A stretch of DNA of 64,000 nucleotides from Microcoleus sp. FACHB-1515 (lineage in GTDB: Bacteria; Cyanobacteriota; Cyanobacteriia; Elainellales; Elainellaceae): positions 1 to 64,000 of the forward strand of contig NZ_JACJPO010000011.1 in assembly GCF_014696105.1 (NCBI RefSeq), given 5' to 3'. Below are positions 7,693 to 15,258 of the stretch, piece by piece (the stretch's first letter is position 1; every line of letters begins with the position of its first letter). Both the position numbers and the translations under genes were made by a program. The notes beneath the pieces are model-generated. The model had not been told where the DNA came from. It saw nothing but the letters and a program-made list of their open reading frames with translations, and made no database searches.

Positions 7693-7799
7693 GAGAGCTA
7701 GCTTACACGAAAAAGCTCTCGTGGGTGTTGCAGATGGCAGTATACATCTGCAACGAATCGGTGGCAGTTGGTAGAACGTTAGCCCTTGGTCGCCAACTG
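7693..7799. other. Three consecutive inverted repeats between dnaN and ddl
   Basis: Seen: GAGAGCT (7693-7699) with AGCTCTC (7714-7720); TTGCAGATG (7728-7736) with CATCTGCAA (7745-7753), a 9-bp stem and 8-base loop; and CAGTTGG (7765-7771) with CCAACTG (7793-7799). None is followed by a T-run, so these are not simple terminators. They could be a structured transcript, a dnaN 3' processing signal or a decayed repeat element. No protein-coding frame is evident here. Confidence 0.45.
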
Positions 7800-7907
7800 A
7801 AACGTCATTCAGGCAACTGCTCAGCGTTGCTAAAACTAGAGTGATCGCTCCGCTTCCAGTTGAGTATGGTAGGCTACTGGCGACAGCACGTGAGGAGGCG
7901 CGATCGC

Positions 7908-9008
7908 ATGGCGATTCGAGTAGGCTTGTTGTTTGGCGGGTGTTCCGGTGAGCATGAAGTGTCGTTGCGATCGGCGCAGGCGATTTCCCGTGCCTTTGCA
8001 GAAAGCGGCAAATATGCGATCGCTCCGGTCTACATTCACAAAGATGGCCGCTGGGAAGCCGGAAACTTAGCGCAGCAGGTTTTGACGAGTGGAACGCCGC
8101 CTGCTGCCTTGCCAGAAGCGAGCGATCGCGCCGCCTTGACAACGCAACAGAGTCGGATCGCCGAAGGTCTGCGAAGCACTCGCTGGCAGTCTGCCGCGCA
8201 AGTTGCGGATGTGGACGTATGGTTTCCGATTTTGCACGGTCCCAACGGAGAAGACGGCACGGTGCAAGGCTTGCTGAAGCTGATGCAGGTTCCATTCGTC
8301 GGGTCGGGCGTCCTCGGTTCCGCTTTGGGAATGGACAAGATTGCGATGAAGATGGCCTTTGCTCAAGCTGGACTGCCACAGGTGAACTATGTCGCCGTCA
8401 ATCGCGCTCAGGTCTGGTCAAATCCTTGCGTCTTTCCGAAGCTGTGCGATCGCATCGAAGCCGAATTAGGCTACCCGTGCTTCGTCAAACCCGCAAACCT
8501 CGGCTCGTCCGTTGGCATTTCAAAAGTGAAAACTCGCGACCAGCTTGAAGCCGCGCTCGACAGTGCCGCCAGTTTCGATCGCCGCCTGATTGTCGAAGCC
8601 GCCGTGCCCAACGTCCGCGAGTTGGAATGTGCCGTCTTAGGCAATGACACTCCGCAAGCCTCCGTCGTGGGCGAAATTATCTACAGCAGCGACTTCTACG
8701 ACTACGAAACCAAATACACCGATGGCCTTTCCAGCCACAATATTCCCGCGCAAATACCGAGTACGATCGCCCAGCAAATCCAGGAAATGTCGCTGCAAGC
8801 CTTCCTCGCCGTCGATGCTGCCGGACTTGCCCGCGTCGATTTCTTCTACCAAGAATCCACAGGCGAAATCTTCATCAACGAAATCAACACGATGCCCGGA
8901 TTCACCAGCCAGAGCATGTACCCGATGCTGTGGGCAGCCAGCGGCATTTCGTTTCCCGAACTGGTCGATCGACTGGTGGAGTTGGCGATCGATCGGAGCG
9001 GCGGTTAG
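7908..9008 (+). CDS. ddl: D-alanine--D-alanine ligase
   Basis: 366 aa. Makes D-Ala-D-Ala for peptidoglycan in the cytoplasm. Seen: [19 protein letters not shown] at the start, [10 protein letters not shown], the ATP-grasp segment [16 protein letters not shown], and the C-terminal [18 protein letters not shown] with metal-binding Glu/Asn. ATG 7908 is chosen because TGAGGAGG lies about 10 bases upstream and the protein then begins right at the first strand; the longer frame from 7860 adds a basic, atypical leader. Full-length compared with the family (about 350-370 aa). Confidence 0.95.
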   Translation: MAIRVGLLFGGCSGEHEVSLRSAQAISRAFAESGKYAIAPVYIHKDGRWEAGNLAQQVLTSGTPPAALPEASDRAALTTQQSRIAEGLRSTRWQSAAQVADVDVWFPILHGPNGEDGTVQGLLKLMQVPFVGSGVLGSALGMDKIAMKMAFAQAGLPQVNYVAVNRAQVWSNPCVFPKLCDRIEAELGYPCFVKPANLGSSVGISKVKTRDQLEAALDSAASFDRRLIVEAAVPNVRELECAVLGNDTPQASVVGEIIYSSDFYDYETKYTDGLSSHNIPAQIPSTIAQQIQEMSLQAFLAVDAAGLARVDFFYQESTGEIFINEINTMPGFTSQSMYPMLWAASGISFPELVDRLVELAIDRSGG

Positions 9009-9421
9009 GGCGTGTTTTAACAGATCGAGCAGGAGTGGAGGGTGTGCGATCGCTACCGCTGGGGCGCTCAAGACCACGCCTTGCTGCTTGGCTACTGCTG
9101 ATGATTCCCTACAGCACCAGCAGCAGCACGAGCGACAATCGATCGCGCTTGTCAGTGGCCGTGCGACACTCTGCCAGTTGCTTGAGCCTGTCTATTCAAC
9201 TGACGCTGATCGCTAGTTGAGGTCAATCTCATCGTCAGTTTCATTTCTCTTCGACCACTTCTTCGACCACTATGAATTAGCCCTGCCTATGAAGGGGGAT
9301 CTCCGTTGGGCAATCTAACCACCAGAAGGTTTTCAAACACTCCTCAACCGTCTCAATTTTGCCGACTTAAGCTAGAAGAAGAAGTTATAAAAACTTCTCT
9401 AATAATGATTGAGGTATTGAT
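9009..9421. other. Intergenic region ddl-ald
   Basis: 413 bp with no gene I can support. The first 200 bp are GC-rich and open in one frame, without recognisable similarity. A direct repeat CTTCGACCACT occurs at 9249-9259 and 9261-9271. Just before ald is a palindrome AGAAGTT (9380-9386) with AACTTCT (9392-9398) that may be an operator. Confidence 0.5.
9380..9398. promoter_or_regulatory. Palindrome upstream of ald (candidate operator)
   Basis: AGAAGTT and AACTTCT separated by five A/T-rich bases, centred about 33 bp before the ald ATG. Alanine dehydrogenase genes are commonly controlled by nearby regulators, but no regulator gene is adjacent here, so the binding protein is unknown. It may instead overlap the promoter -10 region. 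Confidence 0.3.
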
Positions 9422-10510
9422 ATGCAAATTGGTGTCCCTAAAGAAACGAAAGATCAAGAGTTTCGCGTCGGCTTAAGCCCTGATAGCGTCCGGGGTTTGC
9501 GCGATGCAGGCCATCAGGTTTTTGTCGAAACTGAGGCGGGAATTGGCGCAGGCTTTCCCGATGCAGCGTATGAACAGGCGGGCGCAGAAATTGTCAGCCG
9601 AACAGCCGATGTTTGGAATCGCGAAATGGTTGTCAAGGTGAAAGAGCCACTTGCCGACGAGTATCAATATTTACAAAAAGGTCAACTGCTGTTTACTTAT
9701 TTGCACCTTGCCGCTAATCGCCGCCTCACCGAGCATCTAATCGACTGTGGCGTGACGGCGATCGCCTACGAAGCCGTTGAACTGCCAAATCGATCGCTGC
9801 CGCTGCTTACGCCGATGAGCATCATTGCGGGTCGATTGTCCGTCCAGTTTGGCGCTCGCTATCTGGAACGGCAGCAGGGCGGGCGCGGCGTTCTGCTCGG
9901 TGGCGTTCCCGGTGTGCGTCCGGGTCGCGTCGTCGTGCTGGGTGGCGGTGTGGTCGGCACGGAAGCGGCACGAATGGCGATCGGCATGGGCGCTCAGGTG
10001 CAAATTGTTGATGTGAACCTGGAACGCTTGGCCTATCTCGAAACGATCTTTGGATCGAGAGCAGAACTGCTGTTCAGCACGGCTCCACAGATCGAGGCGA
10101 TCGTCCCCGATGCCGATTTGCTGATTGGTGCGGTCTTGGTTCCCAACCGTCGTGCGCCGATTTTGGTGAAGCGATCGCTCGTCGAGCAGATGCGCCCCGG
10201 TTCGGTGATTGTGGATGTGGCAGTGGATCAAGGCGGCTGCATCGAAACCTTGCGTCCCACTTCGCACACGCATCCGACTTATGTGGAAGCGGGCGTGGTT
10301 CACTATGGCGTTCCGAATATGCCCGGAGCAACGCCTTGGACGGCAACGCAAGCGCTCAACAACAGCACCGCGCCGTATGTGATGAAACTGGCAAACGAAG
10401 GAATGAAAGCGCTGGACGGTGATGCGGCTTTGGCAAAAGGCTTGACGGTCGATCAGCACAAGCTGGTGCATCCGGCTGTGCGCGAGGTCTTTCCCGATCT
10501 GGCGAAATAG
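9422..10510 (+). CDS. ald: Alanine dehydrogenase
   Basis: 362 aa. Catalyses the NAD-dependent interconversion of L-alanine with pyruvate and ammonium; in cyanobacteria it serves alanine catabolism and nitrogen balance. Seen: MQIGVPKETKDQEFRVGLSP (substrate-side Lys/Arg), KVKEPL, YLHLAANRRLT, the dinucleotide-binding VLGGGVVGTEAARMAIGMGA, and VDVAVDQGGCIET near the active site with HTHPTY. Full length for the family. It is followed by a strong inverted repeat, so it is probably monocistronic. Confidence 0.95.
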   Translation: MQIGVPKETKDQEFRVGLSPDSVRGLRDAGHQVFVETEAGIGAGFPDAAYEQAGAEIVSRTADVWNREMVVKVKEPLADEYQYLQKGQLLFTYLHLAANRRLTEHLIDCGVTAIAYEAVELPNRSLPLLTPMSIIAGRLSVQFGARYLERQQGGRGVLLGGVPGVRPGRVVVLGGGVVGTEAARMAIGMGAQVQIVDVNLERLAYLETIFGSRAELLFSTAPQIEAIVPDADLLIGAVLVPNRRAPILVKRSLVEQMRPGSVIVDVAVDQGGCIETLRPTSHTHPTYVEAGVVHYGVPNMPGATPWTATQALNNSTAPYVMKLANEGMKALDGDAALAKGLTVDQHKLVHPAVREVFPDLAK

Positions 10511-10517
10511 CATCAAT

Positions 10518-10552
10518 CCTCCGATCGCTTTTTGCGCCACAGCGATCGGAGG
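10518..10552 (+). terminator. Inverted repeat downstream of ald
   Basis: CCTCCGATCGCT (10518-10529) and AGCGATCGGAGG (10541-10552) form a perfect 12-bp stem with an 11-base loop, 8 bp after the ald stop. There is no T-run on the 3' side, so it may act as a transcript-stabilising or weak termination structure. Confidence 0.5.
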
Positions 10553-10636
10553 TTCAATCGATACGATGGTTCCCCCAAAATCAACCCGCATCTCGATCGC
10601 GCTAGAGTAGCCATTGAGACGTTAGGAGCAGTGGAA

Positions 10637-11449
10637 ATGAGCGAATCGTTGACGGTTCCGGTGGCGCTGACGATCGCCGGATCAGACAGCGGCGGCGGAG
10701 CCGGAATTCAAGCAGATTTACGCACCTTTGCGTTTCATCTGGTGCATGGAACCAGTGCGCTCACCTGCGTCACCAGCCAAAATACGATCGGCGTGACGCG
10801 AGTGGATGCCCTGCCGCCGGAAGCCGTCGCCGCCCAAATCGATGCGGTCGTCGAAGATATTGGCGTACAGGCCGCAAAAACCGGAATGCTGCTGAATCAG
10901 GAAATCATCGCCACTGTTGCCGATCGCGCCGCTGCTCTCGCCCTACCAAATTTAGTCGTTGATCCCGTCATGGTGTCGCGGACGGGAGCGCAACTAATTG
11001 ACGATGCAGCGATCGCCACGCTGAAAAGCGAACTGCTGCCGCAAGCCGTCCTCGCTACGCCGAACCGCTACGAAGCCCAAATTCTCAGCGGCATGGAAAT
11101 CAACCATTTGGGCGACATGGAGCAAGCTGCTGAGCGCATTTTGCAACTGGGAATGAAAGCCGTTTTGGTGAAAGGCGGCGGCATGAGCGGTGAACTGCGC
11201 GGCGTGGACGTGTTTTTTAATGGCGATCGCCTCGAAGTTCTCCAAACTGAAACGATCGACACGACAGACACACACGGGACGGGCTGCACGATCGCCGCTG
11301 CAATTACCGCCAACCTCGCCTTTGGTCGTGACCTGCTCACCGCCGTACAAGCAGGTAAAGATTACGTCACCCAAGCCCTCCACTTCTCCTTGCGAATTGG
11401 CAAAGGACAAGGCCCCGTCGGACATTTCTTTCCGCTGCTGCTGGACTAG
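10637..11449 (+). CDS. thiD: Hydroxymethylpyrimidine/phosphomethylpyrimidine kinase
   Basis: 270 aa. Phosphorylates HMP and HMP-phosphate for thiamine synthesis. Seen: ALTIAGSDSGGGAGIQADLR (HMP-binding loop), DPVMVSRTGAQL, VLVKGGGM and TTDTHGTGCTIAAAI, the anion hole and catalytic Asp/Gly region of the ribokinase fold. ATG 10637 with TTAGGAG eight bases upstream is preferred over the longer frame from 10532. Only ThiD is present; no ThiE is fused, and no thiamine riboswitch was recognised upstream. Confidence 0.95.
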   Translation: MSESLTVPVALTIAGSDSGGGAGIQADLRTFAFHLVHGTSALTCVTSQNTIGVTRVDALPPEAVAAQIDAVVEDIGVQAAKTGMLLNQEIIATVADRAAALALPNLVVDPVMVSRTGAQLIDDAAIATLKSELLPQAVLATPNRYEAQILSGMEINHLGDMEQAAERILQLGMKAVLVKGGGMSGELRGVDVFFNGDRLEVLQTETIDTTDTHGTGCTIAAAITANLAFGRDLLTAVQAGKDYVTQALHFSLRIGKGQGPVGHFFPLLLD

Positions 11450-11457
11450 ATGCGTTG

Positions 11458-12660
11458 TCAAATGTTTAGATTCCAGCAGGCTTGCGCGATCGCCCAATCT
11501 TCCTGGGTGTGAATCACCAAAATTCGCACGGATGAATCGGCAGCGGCAATGTCGCGATCGTCCGCCGATTTCACTCGATTTTTCGCTGCATCGATCTTCC
11601 AGCCCAACCACTCGAAAGCGGCACAAGCTTCGGTTCTCACAGCAGCCGAGTTTTCGCCCACGCCCGCCGTAAACACGATCGCATCCAGCCCGCCCAAACT
11701 CGCCAGCATTGCGCCGATGTTCGATCGCAATCGATGCACGTATACCTCAAAGGCCAGCTTTGCGCGATCGTTGCCTTGCTCGATGGCCTGCGCGATCGAT
11801 CGCATATCGCCAGACACGCCAGACACGCCTTTGAGTCCCGATTCTTTGTTGAGCAGTCGATCGAGATCGTCTATGGTCAAGCCTTCTCGCAGCAGGTGAA
11901 TCAGAATCCCCGGATCGACGCTGCCCGATCGCGTTCCCATCATCAGCCCGTCGATCGGCGTGAAGCCCATTGTCGTATCGATGCTGTGTCCGTCTCGAAT
12001 CGCCGCCAGCGAGCAACCGTTTCCCAGATGACATGTGATCAGTTGCAGTTCAGACGATCGCCCCAGCAGTTGCGCCGCCCGTTCTGCACAATACTGATGG
12101 CTGATGCCGTGAAAGCCATAGCGCCGGATGCCGCGATCGATCCACTCCTGCGAGATCGGATAGGTCGCCGCAGATGCAGGCATTTGACTGTGAAATGCGG
12201 TGTCAAAAACGGCAATTTGCGGCACATCGCCCAAAAGCTGCTCGATCGCCTCGATTCCGTCCAGGTTCGCGGGATTGTGAGCCGGAGCAAGGGCGGCAAG
12301 ACGATCGATCGCTGCCTTGACTTCTGCTGTCACTCGCGTCGGCTGCTGATACTCCGCTCCGCCGTGAACAACCCGATGCCCGACTCGATCGATCGCGCTC
12401 GGATCGCTGATCACCTGCGTTTCGCCGCTCCAAATGGTTTTGAGTAGTTCTTCGGTGGCGACGGTGCGATCGATCGTTTCAATCTGGCGATCGATCGATT
12501 TGCCTTTTGCTTTCACTTTGAGTTCGGCTACACCTTGCTGATGCGTCCAATCGATCGAGCCTTCCCACAGCGGTTCAGGAGGCAAATCAGGCAGCGCGTC
12601 GATGTCATAAAGGCAGCTTTTCTGACTGCTCGATCCAGCGTTGAGGATGAGAATTTTCAT
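11458..12660 (-). CDS. ackA: Acetate kinase
   Basis: 400 aa. Transfers phosphate between ATP and acetate, giving acetyl-phosphate. Seen: MKILILNAGSSSQKSCLYD, RVVHGG, DTAFHSQMP, HGISHQYCAERAA, CHLGNGCSLAAIRDG, DTTMGFTPIDGLMMGTRSG and FTAGVGENS, all standard ASKHA-fold motifs with the catalytic Arg, Asp and His. Convergent with thiD with only an 8-bp gap. No phosphotransacetylase gene (pta) is next to it. Confidence 0.96.
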   Translation of the reverse strand: MKILILNAGSSSQKSCLYDIDALPDLPPEPLWEGSIDWTHQQGVAELKVKAKGKSIDRQIETIDRTVATEELLKTIWSGETQVISDPSAIDRVGHRVVHGGAEYQQPTRVTAEVKAAIDRLAALAPAHNPANLDGIEAIEQLLGDVPQIAVFDTAFHSQMPASAATYPISQEWIDRGIRRYGFHGISHQYCAERAAQLLGRSSELQLITCHLGNGCSLAAIRDGHSIDTTMGFTPIDGLMMGTRSGSVDPGILIHLLREGLTIDDLDRLLNKESGLKGVSGVSGDMRSIAQAIEQGNDRAKLAFEVYVHRLRSNIGAMLASLGGLDAIVFTAGVGENSAAVRTEACAAFEWLGWKIDAAKNRVKSADDRDIAAADSSVRILVIHTQEDWAIAQACWNLNI

Positions 12661-12735
12661 GGCTTAAGGGGGCGGAGGAGTCGATCGACAATCTATCGCT
12701 CCTCACTGCGTTCAGCATCTATTCAGCGTTTCAAC

Positions 12736-14046
12736 CTAACCGAAACTGAGGGCTTTGCCGCGAACGTCGGTGTGGAGTTTGCCGCGATCGAACACCACTT
12801 GCCCACCCACGATCGTCACCACAGGCCAGCCCGTCAAATTCCAGCCTTCAAACGGACTCCAACCGCATTTGGTTTGCAGTTCTTCGCGCAAAACGGGCTT
12901 GTAGGTGTCCAGATCGACGAGGACGAGATCGGCGTCATAGCCAGGGGCAATGATGCCTTTATTCGGAATTTTGTACGCCTTGGCGACAGCCGTAGACATC
13001 CAGTTTGCCACCTGCTCCACTGTGCATTTGCCTTGCTTGGCCTGCGTCAGCATGATTGGCAGCGAGGTTTCCACTCCGGGCATTCCCGATGGAGTGTTGG
13101 GATAGCCTTGGGCTTTTTCTTCGATCGTATGCGGCGCGTGGTCGGTGGCGATGAAGTCGATGACGCCATCGCGCAGGGCGTTCCAGAGGATTTCGTTGTC
13201 TTGGGGCGATCGCAAGGGCGGATTCATCTGCGCGAACGTGCCGATCGTTTCATATGCACTGGTGTTCAGCACAAGATGCTGCGGTGTCACTTCGGCTGTC
13301 ACCCAGACGGGCTTATCGTGGCGCAGCAGTTCGGCTTCTTCTCCAGTCGAGAGGTGGAGGATGTGCAGCCGACGCTGATATTTTTTTGACAGCTTCAGGG
13401 CGAGTTGCGTGGCGTTGAGCGCAGCCTGATTGTCTTGAATCTGGGAGTGAACGGCAGGATCGGTAATTCCGGCAAACTGTTCGCGGCGGGCGCGGATGCG
13501 GGCTTGGTCTTCGGCATGAACGGCGATCAGGCGGCGTCCGCTGGCGAAAATGCGCTCTAGGGCAGATTCTTGATCGACCAAAAGCGCTCCATGCATCGAT
13601 CCCATGAAGATTTTGATGCCGCAAGTGGGATTTGCGGTTTCCAGATCTGGCAGATTTTCCGCCGTTGCGCCAATGAAAAAGCCGTAGTTGACCAGACACT
13701 TTTGCGAAGCGCGATCGAGCTTGTCATTGAGCATTTCCTGCGTCGTCGTTAGCGGCTTCGTGTTGGGCATTTCCAAAAACGAAGTCACACCGCCCTTGGC
13801 GCAGGCACAACTAGCCGTAAACAAATCTTCTTTATATTCCAATCCGGGTTCGCGGAAGTGGACTTGTGGATCGATCACGCCGGGCAACAAAGTCAGTCCA
13901 GTTGCGTCGATGACTGGAGTATCGGAATCGATCGCAATTTCGGGGGCAACTTGGGCAATTTTGCCGTCCTGCACCAGCACATCGCTGACTTGGAAGGCGC
14001 GATCGATCAGAACAGTGGCTTGACGAATCAATAGGTGAGCAGACAT
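12736..14046 (-). CDS. pyrC: Dihydroorotase
   Basis: 436 aa. Third step of pyrimidine synthesis: carbamoyl-aspartate to dihydroorotate. Seen: PGVIDPQVHFREPG (metal His-x-His pair), GIKIFMGSMHG (carboxylated Lys), HILHLSTGEE, and FIATDHAPHT with the catalytic Asp. This is the type I amidohydrolase form. ATG 14046 (MSAHLLIRQATV) is chosen; a longer frame to 14115 adds an untypical N-terminus. It may be in one transcription unit with ackA (75 bp). pyrR lies elsewhere in the window, at 35485. Confidence 0.93.
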   Translation of the reverse strand: MSAHLLIRQATVLIDRAFQVSDVLVQDGKIAQVAPEIAIDSDTPVIDATGLTLLPGVIDPQVHFREPGLEYKEDLFTASCACAKGGVTSFLEMPNTKPLTTTQEMLNDKLDRASQKCLVNYGFFIGATAENLPDLETANPTCGIKIFMGSMHGALLVDQESALERIFASGRRLIAVHAEDQARIRARREQFAGITDPAVHSQIQDNQAALNATQLALKLSKKYQRRLHILHLSTGEEAELLRHDKPVWVTAEVTPQHLVLNTSAYETIGTFAQMNPPLRSPQDNEILWNALRDGVIDFIATDHAPHTIEEKAQGYPNTPSGMPGVETSLPIMLTQAKQGKCTVEQVANWMSTAVAKAYKIPNKGIIAPGYDADLVLVDLDTYKPVLREELQTKCGWSPFEGWNLTGWPVVTIVGGQVVFDRGKLHTDVRGKALSFG

Positions 14047-14227
14047 AGAAAGTTTTGCAAAGGTGGATTTACCGAGTAAGCTACACTCAAGCTTTAATAT
14101 TGATTCTCGATGCAAATGCGGAGTTTGGTGTTTTTCGCTTGAACTCGCTAGTATCTTTGGTTGATGGGCAGTTCTTCGTCAAGCTGCCGCCCGCTCATTT
14201 GGTTCCAACGGCTTATTTTCCTTATCC

Positions 14228-14893
14228 ATGCCGACTCCTCCCCGCTCAAACGCCCAGCCCAACGACGGTTCCCAATCGTCCGGTCAGCCCGTTCCGCCCA
14301 AGGTGCATCTTCAGCGCCGATCGAGCGATCGCCGTCGCAACGACAATCCCTGGCTCGAAGCGGTGCAAATCGTCGGTTCCGCTTTGGTGTTGGCGATCGG
14401 GATTCGCACGTTTGTGGCCGAAGCTCGCTACATTCCCTCGGAGTCGATGGTTCCAACCTTAGAAGTCAACGATCGCCTGATCGTCGAAAAAGTCGGCTAT
14501 CGCTTTGGCGACCCAGAGCGCGGCGATATCATCGTATTCAACCCGACCGATGAACTGCGCCGCCTGAATCCCAGCTTGCGCGATGCCTTTATTAAGCGCG
14601 TAATCGGACTTCCGGGCGAAAAAGTCGAGGTGCGCGACGGGAAAGTATTCATCAACGGCCAGCCGCTTGAAGAAAACTACCTCGCCGCTCCACCCAACTA
14701 TAATTGGGGTCCAGAAACCGTGCCGCCCGATTCCTACTTTGTGATGGGCGACAATCGCAACAACAGCTACGACAGCCACTTTTGGGGCTATGTGCCACGC
14801 GACAAAATTATCGGTCATGCAGTTTTTCGCTTTTGGCCGCCCGATCGCATCGGTGGCATTGGCCCAGAACCGCCCTACCGCGAAGGTGAATAG
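14228..14893 (+). CDS. lepB: Signal peptidase I
   Basis: 221 aa. Cleaves signal peptides at the membrane outer face. Seen: a Pro/Arg-rich cytoplasmic N-terminus (1-40), one membrane helix at about 42-60, SESMVPT with nucleophile Ser73, [20 protein letters not shown] with general-base Lys123, and [18 protein letters not shown] (box E). All five S26A boxes are present. Single-membrane-span form typical of cyanobacteria. Divergent from pyrC. Confidence 0.95.
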   Translation: MPTPPRSNAQPNDGSQSSGQPVPPKVHLQRRSSDRRRNDNPWLEAVQIVGSALVLAIGIRTFVAEARYIPSESMVPTLEVNDRLIVEKVGYRFGDPERGDIIVFNPTDELRRLNPSLRDAFIKRVIGLPGEKVEVRDGKVFINGQPLEENYLAAPPNYNWGPETVPPDSYFVMGDNRNNSYDSHFWGYVPRDKIIGHAVFRFWPPDRIGGIGPEPPYREGE

Positions 14894-14962
14894 CGTCGTT
14901 GGAGTGAGTCGATCGCTGGTCAAATTCGTTAGGCTAAAGGCTCTTGTTTCGATCGAGCCATC

Positions 14963-15196
14963 ATGAGCGATCCTGCCCTGCGTCGCATTGTTCCGCTTCC
15001 GCCGATCGGAAGTGAAGTTTTTCAAACCTACGAAGTTGCTCACGAATTCTACGAAGAAGTTCGCCATCGTGAGCAGCTAGAGGACTATTGCCAGTGGTAT
15101 CGCGAGATCGCCGCTCAAAATCGCCGCGATCTGCAACAGATGCGCGGCGAAACCAATTTGTTTGGCTGGTTTTGTCGGGGACGCGGCACGAACTGA
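14963..15196 (+). CDS. Conserved small cyanobacterial protein of unknown function
   Basis: 77 aa. Start region MSDPALRRIVPLPPIGSE; a charged helical middle (YEVAHEFYEEVRHREQLEDY, then AAQNRRDLQQMR) and the end LFGWFCRGRG. No signal peptide or membrane segment. The sequence resembles a small family I associate with cyanobacteria, but I know no function. It follows lepB by 69 bp on the same strand and may be co-transcribed. A strong inverted repeat follows it. Confidence 0.75.
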   Translation: MSDPALRRIVPLPPIGSEVFQTYEVAHEFYEEVRHREQLEDYCQWYREIAAQNRRDLQQMRGETNLFGWFCRGRGTN

Positions 15197-15205
15197 TCAG
15201 GAGAA

Positions 15206-15243
15206 ACTGAGGACTGAGTGCCAAGAAACAGCGAGTCCTCAGT
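15206..15243. terminator. Bidirectional terminator-like inverted repeat
   Basis: ACTGAGGACT (15206-15215) and AGTCCTCAGT (15234-15243) form a perfect 10-bp stem with overlapping alternative pairings, between the convergent small gene (ends 15196) and the large surface-protein gene (ends 15259). The arms contain GAGGACTGAGT-type near-repeats. No long T-run. Confidence 0.5.
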
Positions 15244-15258
15244 CCTCGTTCAATTTCC

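Noticed and set aside
8930-9220. Frame after ddl, Ser/Arg-rich
   Set aside because: It begins inside ddl and continues into non-coding DNA; no ribosome site or similarity.
10511-10636. Possible thiamine riboswitch before thiD
   Set aside because: Conserved TPP aptamer motifs (CUGAGA, ACCUGA) are not present; a terminator hairpin of ald explains the structure.
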